A stretch of DNA of 11,382 nt, from the NCBI GenBank assembly GCA_031273385.1, contig JAISRY010000046.1, forward strand, positions 1 to 11,382, in the 5' to 3' direction. Of the stretch, positions 1 to 5,787 are shown piece after piece. Position 1 is the stretch's first letter, and each line of letters opens with the position of its first letter. The notes under the pieces were generated by a model. It had not been told where the DNA came from. It ran no database searches and worked only from the letters and a program-made list of their open reading frames with translations. This DNA comes from Tannerellaceae bacterium. Its GTDB lineage: Bacteria; Bacteroidota; Bacteroidia; Bacteroidales; Tannerellaceae. The translations under genes were made by a program, and so were the position numbers.

Positions 1-49
1 AGGCCATACTGAATGATTCGTTTACTTTTGTTCTTCTTTTCAGCGCCAT
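1..49 (-). CDS. exbD: ExbD/TolR-type biopolymer transport protein, N-terminal fragment
   Basis: Only the first 16 codons lie in the window; the gene continues beyond its left edge. Reading the minus strand from the ATG at 49 gives MALKRRTKVNESFSMA, which resembles the basic cytoplasmic start of Bacteroidetes ExbD proteins, just before their single membrane helix. It begins 7 nt after the exbB stop codon, as expected for the partner subunit. ExbD is known to work with ExbB in the inner membrane to pass proton-motive-force energy to TonB. The call rests on the short N-terminus plus position. A second ExbD paralogue or tonB may follow outside the window. Confidence 0.8.
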   Translation of the reverse strand, partial: MALKRRTKVNESFSMA

Positions 50-56
50 TTGTATG

Positions 57-767
57 TTAATTAGCCGGTTCGTTCAATAAATCCATAAACTCCATCGTGC
101 GGGCTTCCATCTTGTTCACCACATTGTCGACGCTGGATACCAGGTAATTGTAGGCAAACAGGGTGATGATACCGACGATCAATCCGGCCACCGTCGTCAC
201 CAACGCTTCATAGATACCGTTCGACAGCAGGGTGACATCGACATTGGAACCGGCATTCGCCATATCAAAGAAAGCCCTCACCATACCGGTCACCGTACCC
301 AGGAAGCCGATCATCGGCGCCCCGCCAACGATGGTGGCAATCAGGGGGAAGCCCTTTTCCAGTTTCGCCACTTCAAGATTCCCTACGTTCTCGATCGCGA
401 TCAGCACATCGTTCATCGGACGTCCCAGCCGGGAGATCCCCTTTTCGATCATGCGGGCGGAGGGCGTATTGGTACTGCGGCACAGGTTCAGCGCCGATTC
501 GACTTTTCCCTCATGGATGTAGTCCTTGATCCGGTTCATAAACGACTCGTCCTCTTTTCCCGCACGGCGGATAACCAGTAGGCGTTGGATAAAGATATAA
601 ATAGCCAGAAGCGATAAGATGAGCAACACACCCACGATCCATCCCCCTTTTGCGGCCAGATCCAATATATTCATCTCTGCTTCGGTGGGCATACCCGCCA
701 TTGTCAAATCGGGCATATCGTCCGGAAGCTGTGTTCCTGCGGCCTGTAATGAAAGTAAAATACTCAT
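57..767 (-). CDS. exbB: ExbB/TolQ-family proton channel subunit of the TonB energising complex
   Basis: This 236-residue protein has the MotA/TolQ/ExbB layout. A first membrane helix spans about 42-64, followed by a basic cytoplasmic stretch, then two further helices at about 140-166 and 187-210. The channel signature GFLGTVTGM (154-162) and the segment YEALVTTVAG (186-195) carry the conserved Thr and Glu region of the family. ExbB forms an inner-membrane proton channel with ExbD and drives TonB, which opens outer-membrane receptors such as the one encoded at 5788-8202. It starts 37 nt after the pdxJ stop with no visible promoter between them, so co-transcription with pdxJ is likely. exbD follows 7 nt downstream. 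TolQ is an alternative name by family, but the exbD-like neighbour and Bacteroidetes context favour ExbB. Confidence 0.92.
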   Translation of the reverse strand: MSILLSLQAAGTQLPDDMPDLTMAGMPTEAEMNILDLAAKGGWIVGVLLILSLLAIYIFIQRLLVIRRAGKEDESFMNRIKDYIHEGKVESALNLCRSTNTPSARMIEKGISRLGRPMNDVLIAIENVGNLEVAKLEKGFPLIATIVGGAPMIGFLGTVTGMVRAFFDMANAGSNVDVTLLSNGIYEALVTTVAGLIVGIITLFAYNYLVSSVDNVVNKMEARTMEFMDLLNEPAN

Positions 768-804
768 TGTTTTTGTACTTATTCTGTTAGTATTAATGTA
801 TGAT

Positions 805-1524
805 TCATTTTTGTAGCAAACATGCTTTATATAAGGAAATAGCCTTCTCCAGCCCGTAATACAGGGCGTCGCAAATCAGCGCGTGCCCGATCGACACCTC
901 TTCGATCCATGTGATGTGCTGGCTGAAGAACGCCAGGTTTTCAAGGCTCAGGTCATGCCCGGCATTGACGCCCAGCCCCAGGCTTTTCGCATGCTTGGCA
1001 GCGGCGGCGAAAGGGCTGATGGCAGCCTCGCGGTCGACCGCATAATGGGCGGCATACGGCTCGGTATACAGCTCGATGCGGTCTGTCCCTGTTTTGGCGG
1101 CAAGCTCGATGTTGTCGAGGTTTGTCCCCACAAAGATAGATGTACGAATGCCTTTGGCGGTAAACAGGTCGACCAGCTCGCTCAGCTGCTCGAAATGTTC
1201 CTTGACGTGCCATCCGGCGTTGGACGTGATCGCATCGGGCTTGTCGGGCACCAGTGTGACCTGTGTGGGCTTTACCTTTAACACCATATCGATAAATGGT
1301 TTGCAAGGGTAGCCCTCGATGTTGAACTCTGTCTTTATCAGTGGTTTCAAAGCATATACGTCGGCATAGCGGATATGGCGCTCGTCGGGGCGGGGGTGAA
1401 CGGTAATGCCTTGCGCTCCAAAGGCTTCGCAATCCACCGCCACTTTCAGGATATCCGGCATATTACCACCGCGTGCGTTACGTATGGTAGCCACCTTGTT
1501 GATATTTACACTTAAATTTGTCAT
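805..1524 (-). CDS. pdxJ: Pyridoxine 5'-phosphate synthase
   Basis: PdxJ is the last ring-forming enzyme of the DXP-dependent vitamin B6 pathway. It condenses 1-deoxy-D-xylulose 5-phosphate with 3-amino-2-oxopropyl phosphate to give pyridoxine 5'-phosphate in the cytoplasm. The 239 residues match the usual length. Visible motifs include [15 protein letters not shown] (6-20), [11 protein letters not shown] (41-51) with the expected catalytic His43 and Arg45, Glu70 in NIEGYP, NAGHDL with His190 (187-192), and the phosphate-binding SIGHALI (211-217). The start is the first ATG after a TAnnTTTG promoter on the same strand. It heads a likely operon with exbB and exbD and is divergent from the CBS-domain gene. 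Confidence 0.96.
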   Translation of the reverse strand: MTNLSVNINKVATIRNARGGNMPDILKVAVDCEAFGAQGITVHPRPDERHIRYADVYALKPLIKTEFNIEGYPCKPFIDMVLKVKPTQVTLVPDKPDAITSNAGWHVKEHFEQLSELVDLFTAKGIRTSIFVGTNLDNIELAAKTGTDRIELYTEPYAAHYAVDREAAISPFAAAAKHAKSLGLGVNAGHDLSLENLAFFSQHITWIEEVSIGHALICDALYYGLEKAISLYKACLLQK

Positions 1525-1554
1525 CGTATTATCGTACTATCTTTATCTTTTGAT

Positions 1555-1562
1555 TATATTTG
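1555..1562 (+). promoter_or_regulatory. -7 box for the CBS-nadK operon
   Basis: TATATTTG matches the Bacteroidetes -7 consensus TAnnTTTG exactly. It predicts transcription starting near 1567-1569, leaving a leader of about 43 nt before the ATG at 1612. No good TTTG (-33) element is seen 19-21 nt upstream, so the promoter may be moderate or need an activator. Confidence 0.6.
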
Positions 1563-1577
1563 CATAAAAAGTAACGG

Positions 1578-1585
1578 CAAATTTA
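1578..1585 (-). promoter_or_regulatory. -7 box for the pdxJ-exbB-exbD operon
   Basis: On the minus strand the sequence is TAAATTTG, an exact TAnnTTTG match. It predicts transcription starting near 1571-1573 and a leader of about 48 nt before the pdxJ ATG at 1524. A -33 element is not obvious. It lies only 15 bp from the plus-strand -7 box at 1555-1562 and faces it, so two polymerases could not occupy both promoters together. Confidence 0.55.
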
Positions 1586-1611
1586 GCAGGATTTAGGGAA
1601 TATAAGGAAAA

Positions 1612-2274
1612 ATGTTAGTGAAAGATTTCATAACAAAAGAAATTCCGGTGTTAAAAATCTCTGATACGGTCAAGTTCGCTTTATCCGTAATGGATGATTT
1701 GAAGCTGAGGCATCTTCCTTTAGTGACGGGCGGGAACTACCGGTGCCTGGTATCGGAAAAGGATTTACTGGAAATGCCGGATCTTTTGGCCGCAGTGGGC
1801 GAACCGGTATTGTTCGCGCCGAGCGTAAGGGAGAACGGGCATTTGCATGAGATTATCGCCCGTATGGCGCGGTACCATCTTTGCCTGTTGCCCGTCGTCT
1901 CCGCCGAGGGGCGGTACCTTGGATCCGTTACCGGCGATAAGTTGATCCATGCGCTTGCCGGGCTATGCAATGCCGAAGCCTCCGGGAGTGTGATTGTGCT
2001 GGAGGTATTGCCGCAGGATTATATGCTTTCGGATATCGCCCGGATCGTGGAAAACAACAATGCCCATATCATGAACCTTTTTTCGGCGATGGATGAGGGG
2101 AGCAGCGGACTGCTGGCGATCACCATCAAAATCGACCTGGAAGACGCCACCCCCGTGATCCGCAGCTTCGAGCGGTTCAACTACAAGGTGTTGTACCATT
2201 TCATGGAGGCGGGGATGGTAGACGAAGTGTTGCAGCGGCGCATGAACGAGCTGCTGTATTATATGAATATGTAA
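1612..2274 (+). CDS. CBS-domain pair protein with C-terminal ACT-like domain
   Basis: This 220-residue soluble protein starts with two CBS motifs: MLVKDFITKEIPVLKISDT through LVSEKDLLEM (about 1-55), and a second unit from about 66 to 118 ending in GRYLGSVTGDKLI. CBS pairs bind adenine nucleotides or related ligands in many proteins. Residues about 126-197 (GSVIVLEVLPQDYMLSDIAR onward) have the beta-alpha-beta pattern of an ACT-like domain, which often binds small ligands or mediates dimers. There is no enzyme domain, so a sensor or allosteric partner is the natural reading. The ATG follows an AAGGAAAA purine stretch. Its stop lies 10 nt before nadK, so the two are almost certainly co-transcribed. 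A link to NAD kinase activity is plausible but not shown by the sequence. Confidence 0.85.
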   Translation: MLVKDFITKEIPVLKISDTVKFALSVMDDLKLRHLPLVTGGNYRCLVSEKDLLEMPDLLAAVGEPVLFAPSVRENGHLHEIIARMARYHLCLLPVVSAEGRYLGSVTGDKLIHALAGLCNAEASGSVIVLEVLPQDYMLSDIARIVENNNAHIMNLFSAMDEGSSGLLAITIKIDLEDATPVIRSFERFNYKVLYHFMEAGMVDEVLQRRMNELLYYMNM

Positions 2275-2284
2275 TGAGAGGCGT

Positions 2285-3163
2285 ATGAAAGTAGGCGTAT
2301 TCGGCAGCAGTTGCCAGATAGAGAAACAGAACCTGGTGAGGCGGCTGTTTGAGAAGTTGTCTGCCCTGGGTGCGGAGGTCTATGTCGATCAGGGCTTTTA
2401 CCGCTTTCTTGCCGGCGGGTCAGGGTATAAGCCGGAGGTGAGGGGTGTGCTGGCAGGCGACGAGTTTGACCTGGATATGGCGTTAAGCGTCGGCGGCGAC
2501 GGGACGTTCCTCCGCACGGCGGCCCGGGTGAACAGGCAGGATATCCCGATCCTGGGGATCAACACCGGACGGCTGGGCTTCCTGGCGGATATCGGGAGCA
2601 ATGAGCTGGAGGAGACGCTGGACGAGCTTTTCAAGAACTATTATACGGTAGAGGCGCGTACCCTGCTGCGCCTGCATACGGAAGAGGGCGCTTTCGGGGA
2701 CTACAATTACGCCTTGAACGAGGTGGCCGTCCTGAAGCGGGATACCTCCTCCATGATTACCATCCACGCCTCCATAGGAAACGATTACCTGGCCACCTAC
2801 CAGGCCGACGGCCTGATCATCGCCACCCCGACAGGCTCCACGGCCTACTCCATGAGCGTGAACGGCCCGATCATCGCCCCGCAGAACAACAGCCTTGTCC
2901 TGACGCCCGTCGCTCCCCATTCGTTGAACGTGCGCCCGCTGGTTATCCCCGACTCCTCCGTCATCACGCTGGAGGTCGAGAGCCGCAACGAGATATTCCT
3001 CGTATCGCTGGACGGCCGGTCGGAGATCTTCCCTGCCGGCGGACAACTGACCATCAGCAAAGCGGATTACACGACGAAAGTCATTAAGCGGCGCAACCAT
3101 ACGTTTTACCAGACGTTGCGCGAGAAGCTGATGTGGGGGGCCGATGCGCGGATCGACAGGTGA
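2285..3163 (+). CDS. nadK: NAD kinase (ATP-NAD kinase)
   Basis: NAD kinase phosphorylates NAD+ to NADP+ in the cytoplasm and is the only route to NADP in most bacteria. The 292 residues are a normal length. The family signature GGDGTFLRTA is at 70-79 with catalytic Asp71, followed by GINTGRLGFL (91-100), the NE pair (145-146) of the NAD-binding site, and DGLIIATPTGSTAYS (175-189), the conserved glycine/serine-rich loop. The start ATG is preceded by AGAGG at about 2277-2281, a better ribosome site than most in this window. It is the second gene of the operon headed by the CBS/ACT-like protein. No clear terminator follows directly. A TTTCG-GAAA-CGAAA hairpin at 3173-3186 has no T-run. Confidence 0.96.
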   Translation: MKVGVFGSSCQIEKQNLVRRLFEKLSALGAEVYVDQGFYRFLAGGSGYKPEVRGVLAGDEFDLDMALSVGGDGTFLRTAARVNRQDIPILGINTGRLGFLADIGSNELEETLDELFKNYYTVEARTLLRLHTEEGAFGDYNYALNEVAVLKRDTSSMITIHASIGNDYLATYQADGLIIATPTGSTAYSMSVNGPIIAPQNNSLVLTPVAPHSLNVRPLVIPDSSVITLEVESRNEIFLVSLDGRSEIFPAGGQLTISKADYTTKVIKRRNHTFYQTLREKLMWGADARIDR

Positions 3164-3289
3164 TCCTGCCGCTTTCGGAAACGAAAATATAGACTTATCT
3201 GATTTTCATGCAATTATACAAAATCACAATCGTCATTGCGAAAATACAAAAAGTCACCGAAAACCCCGGATTTCTGACACTTTGTAAAG

Positions 3290-3325
3290 AAAACGCCCTT
3301 TTCAGCTCATGCGTCTTTTGCACAT
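3290..3325 (+). repeat. AAAACGCC motif copy, similar to the right end of the window
   Basis: The stretch beginning AAAACGCCCTTTTCAGCTC resembles AAAACGCCTTTTTCAACTC at 11343-11361. The first 19 bases differ at two positions, and looser similarity (a TG-containing spacer, then CTTTT) continues beyond. Both copies are on the plus strand and lie near a nested palindrome array. It may be part of a dispersed intergenic element. Confidence 0.4.
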
Positions 3326-3373
3326 TTTTCTCCATTTTTGGTCGGGGGAAAGGGGTTTTTGGTTGAAATGATA

Positions 3374-3392
3374 ACGATTTTAAGAGAATCGT
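3374..3392. repeat. Short inverted repeat
   Basis: ACGATT (3374-3379) and AATCGT (3387-3392) are perfect inverted arms around a 7-nt loop. It abuts the left edge of the large palindrome at 3393. No T-run follows, so it is not called a terminator. Confidence 0.5.
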
Positions 3393-3484
3393 CCGGAATC
3401 ATCTGGGAGATGTTCCAACATCATCTAAGAGATTTTCAAAATCATCCAGATGATGTTGGAACATCATCCAGATGATTTTCCGGA
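3393..3484. repeat. Nested palindrome array 1, four ATCATC units at a 21-22 bp step
   Basis: ATCATC starts at 3398, 3420, 3441 and 3463, giving steps of 22, 21 and 22 bp. Units 2 and 3 are joined by perfect 14-bp inverted arms, TTCCAACATCATCT (3413-3426) and AGATGATGTTGGAA (3448-3461). The outer units also pair across the same centre, from CCGGAA at 3393 to TTCCGG ending at 3483, with a few mismatches and a 2-nt bulge. The 21-nt core contains its own palindrome, GATTTT-C-AAAATC (3431-3443). Units 3 and 4 each contain ATCATC-CA-GATGAT. The whole is one long near-palindrome built from tandem units. No spacers or coding sense are evident. Confidence 0.88.
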
Positions 3485-3826
3485 AAGCGTCGGATGTTTT
3501 TGTGAACAACTCTTAACCAACTGTTTTTAAACACTAAAATGAAAGAAAGCGGCAGGAAATAACGAAAAAAATTCTCAAAAATCCCATCCAAATTTAAATT
3601 GATAAAATGATAGATTATCCGCCAAAATATAACTAAACAGGTCATAAAACAGGGCTAATAGCTATTAATTTTCTGTTTTTTCGTCCCTTTTACTTACAAT
3701 GTACATTTCCTTAACCCCTTGTTTTTCGCGATATTTCCGAGCGTCTCGTCCCGCGGTGCGCTACAGCCGATTCTCAGAGGGGTAAAACGATCAAAAACTA
3801 TCAAAATGTCAAAAACGCCAGCATCG

Positions 3827-3911
3827 GAATTTTCAGGATGAACGATGGTCAAAATGAACAAAATGTCAGAATCTGAATTTTCAGAATGGCAGAATTTTCA
3901 GAATGGCAGAA
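3827..3911. repeat. 17-bp tandem repeat with palindromic core, next to the DUF362 stop
   Basis: The unit GAATTTTCAGAATGGCA occurs twice in perfect tandem (3875-3891 and 3892-3908) and begins a third time with GAA. A degenerate copy starts at 3827 (GAATTTTCAGGATG). TCTGAA-TT-TTCAGA at 3873-3886 is a perfect 6-bp inverted repeat. The preceding 70 bases hold related TCAAAATG octamers (3801, 3849). The array ends about 22 bp past the DUF362 stop codon, on that gene's 3' side. Confidence 0.8.
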
Positions 3912-3933
3912 CTCGCGCTCAGAACTCCCGGAA

Positions 3934-4824
3934 TTATACGTAGGTGTCGGTGTCCCAGCCTAACTTTACCAGTTCGATCTTTGAGGGGTCGGAGGTGCCC
4001 AGGTGGTAGCGGGTGTCGGCCAGGGCGATGTGTTTGGCAGGGGGATTGAGGGGGCGGTCTTCTTTGAAGTACTCCCGGCGTTTGGCCTCTATGATGCGCA
4101 AACCGACGGAGTCAATGGCCACAGGGTCGAAGCCGATCAGCAGTCCGTTGTATTTCCAGGTGAACTCTTCCGAGAACGTGCTTGCCGCCAGGTGGTGGAA
4201 CTGCGGGGTGAACAAGACCAGTACGTACAGGCGAGTTTTGCCCTTTACCATAGGTAGTTGGTGCAACGTAGCCAGCGGTGCGCACGAGTCGTCGTGGTAG
4301 TCCGAAAGCTTTTCGGCGAACGTAATGTAGTTCTTGAGCAGCGTACCTACACCCGACCAGGCATGCGTACGCATCGGGCGGATATTGATTAGGGCCGTCG
4401 ATTTCTGGAATACGGGATTTGTTTTTACGCCCCGGTCGTCTATGCTGACGTTATCTTCCTTTACGCCAGCGCTTAGTACGCGGGCTTTGAGGATCTCGTT
4501 CAGTTCGGGCGGCGTCGGCAGGCTCTTCCATGCGTTGGTTTTGATGCCTACGATGTCGGAGGGTTGGATGATAGACGCCCAGGCTTCCGCCGCCTCTTTT
4601 TTGCCGGTCAGGGTACAGAGGGCTTCGTCGAGCATTTGCTCACAGATAACAGGGTCAGGGGTGTCGCCGCCCGCGAACAACTGTTGGTTGCGGATCAATA
4701 CGACTTTGCTGGCTGCCTCTTTTTCATTGGCCCATGCCGTGACAGGGCGGTTCAGTAGCAGCGGGGTTCCTACAGCCAGGACAGCTGCCCGTTTCAGTAA
4801 CTCACGGCGAGAGATTGCTTCCAT
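3934..4824 (-). CDS. DUF362 family protein with twin-arginine signal
   Basis: This 296-residue protein starts with a Tat-type leader: SRRELLK (5-11), a hydrophobic stretch (about 13-24) and an Ala-rich end near 30-32 (TAWA). This suggests export of a folded, possibly cofactor-bearing protein. DUF362-type features include DIVGIKTNAW (90-99), the MRTHAWSGVGTLLKNYITFA segment (151-170), and FDPVAIDSVGLRIIEAKR (232-249). DUF362 is poorly characterised; some members carry ferredoxin-type clusters, but no CxxCxxC motif is present here and the cysteines are few. It starts 20 nt after the DUF6599 gene and is surely co-transcribed with it. Its activity and ligand are unknown. Confidence 0.82.
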   Translation of the reverse strand: MEAISRRELLKRAAVLAVGTPLLLNRPVTAWANEKEAASKVVLIRNQQLFAGGDTPDPVICEQMLDEALCTLTGKKEAAEAWASIIQPSDIVGIKTNAWKSLPTPPELNEILKARVLSAGVKEDNVSIDDRGVKTNPVFQKSTALINIRPMRTHAWSGVGTLLKNYITFAEKLSDYHDDSCAPLATLHQLPMVKGKTRLYVLVLFTPQFHHLAASTFSEEFTWKYNGLLIGFDPVAIDSVGLRIIEAKRREYFKEDRPLNPPAKHIALADTRYHLGTSDPSKIELVKLGWDTDTYV

Positions 4825-4844
4825 AATCAGTGTGTTTTAACTTG

Positions 4845-5729
4845 TTATTTATAAATGGATTGATACAGGTTTTCTACTTGTTGGCGGGTATGCCCGTTGA
4901 ATACGGCGCACAGTTTATTTGCTTTTACCCGGAGGGTGAACCAGGTGGTGTCTTCGAGTTGGATGATGGGGTTGGCGGGGGTTAGTTCGGGGGCAAACTG
5001 CTTTTTTAGTTTTTCCCCGGCGGTTTGGGCGGCCTCATCCGTCGGGTATGCTACGAGGAGGAGGTAACAGCGGGCGTCCGCATCGCCGTATTTGGCCAGT
5101 ATAGCATCCGTTTGGTCGCTGATATCCACGATGTTGTAGTCGGCGATAAACAGGTAGGCATTGAGCCAGATGTAGTGATGGAAATAGAGGTAGCCGCCGG
5201 GCGTCAGTCCCTCCGTAGGCAGTTCTTTGACGAGGGCGGGGATCTCTCCTTTCGCGGGGATGGCCTTTTCTATCAGTGAGGCGAGGTATTTGAGGGCTTC
5301 GCGGCTTTCGGGCGTAGCCTTATGCGTGGTGATGGTGACAAAATAGCGGTCTTTCCAGAAGAGGATAAAGTCGTCATAGCTTTGCGAGCCTTGTCCGTAG
5401 GCATATTCTTCCCTGTCGCGGCTCTGGGTATATACCCCGAACGCATTCTTGGGGGAGGTCATTTCGTAGACTTCTACGGTGACCTGGGGCAGTCCCTCGC
5501 CGTTGTATTTGCAGCCCGTCATGCCGGCCAGCCCGTAGGAGAGGTACAGTTCGGCGCCTCCGTTGATGTAGTCGTAGAGGGCTTCCCCCGTATAGTCGAG
5601 CCAGTCGGTGGCTTTATACGATTGATACTGTTCGGGCAACTGATCCATCAGGTCTATTTTTTGAGCATGGATAAACACTGACGGACAGGCGCTAAGCGCG
5701 ATAAAAACAGATATAAGCACATTACGCAT
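4845..5729 (-). CDS. DUF6599 family envelope protein
   Basis: I place the start at the ATG at 5729 (294 residues). A longer frame to 5816 would put 29 charged, non-signal-like residues in front of a good export signal, overlap the receptor gene and cross a promoter-like box. The chosen start gives MRNVLISVFIALSACPSVFIHAQ, an export signal. Cleavage after HA is possible, but LSAC (12-15) is also a lipobox match, so a lipoprotein cannot be excluded. The mature part has the family-like segment EALYDYINGGAELYLSYG, in which an acidic residue and Gly-Gly are prominent, then mixed alpha/beta sequence with no membrane helix. DUF6599 has no settled function. It sits between a TonB receptor and a Tat-exported DUF362 protein, suggesting a shared periplasmic task. 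Confidence 0.78.
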   Translation of the reverse strand: MRNVLISVFIALSACPSVFIHAQKIDLMDQLPEQYQSYKATDWLDYTGEALYDYINGGAELYLSYGLAGMTGCKYNGEGLPQVTVEVYEMTSPKNAFGVYTQSRDREEYAYGQGSQSYDDFILFWKDRYFVTITTHKATPESREALKYLASLIEKAIPAKGEIPALVKELPTEGLTPGGYLYFHHYIWLNAYLFIADYNIVDISDQTDAILAKYGDADARCYLLLVAYPTDEAAQTAGEKLKKQFAPELTPANPIIQLEDTTWFTLRVKANKLCAVFNGHTRQQVENLYQSIYK

Positions 5730-5773
5730 GGTTTTACTGTAAAGGTTATTTTGCCATTCTTCATTCAAACAAA

Positions 5774-5781
5774 CAAATATA
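5774..5781 (-). promoter_or_regulatory. -7 box for the DUF6599-DUF362 pair
   Basis: The minus-strand sequence TATATTTG is an exact TAnnTTTG match just past the receptor stop codon, predicting a start near 5767-5769 and a leader of about 38 nt. A TTTG on the same strand (5805-5808) is 23 nt upstream, slightly too far for an ideal -33 element. The box supports the start at 5729 and suggests the pair can be expressed without the receptor. Confidence 0.5.
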
Positions 5782-5787
5782 CGACTT

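Larger units (their letters stand above)
3164..3933. other. Gene-poor 770-bp region between convergent nadK and the DUF362 gene
   Basis: I find no convincing gene here. The only open stretch of note is a 67-codon minus-strand frame (3442-3645) that runs partly through the palindrome array. The region is AT-rich and dense in repeats. From left to right these are a possible long fold-back (3257-3362), a motif shared with the window's right end (3290-3325), a small hairpin (3374-3392), a 92-bp nested palindrome (3393-3484), plain AT-rich sequence (about 3490-3780), and degenerate TCAAAATG / TCAGAATGG repeats (about 3800-3911). As both flanking genes converge here, some structures may end transcription, but none has a classic stem plus T-run. 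Confidence 0.7.

Noticed and set aside
3173..3186. Terminator directly after nadK
   Set aside because: TTTCG-GAAA-CGAAA is a 5-bp stem without a following T-run.
3442..3645. Minus-strand frame of 67 codons in the gene-free region
   Set aside because: It runs into the palindrome array, has no clear ribosome site or promoter at a proper distance, and its composition fits AT-rich noncoding DNA.
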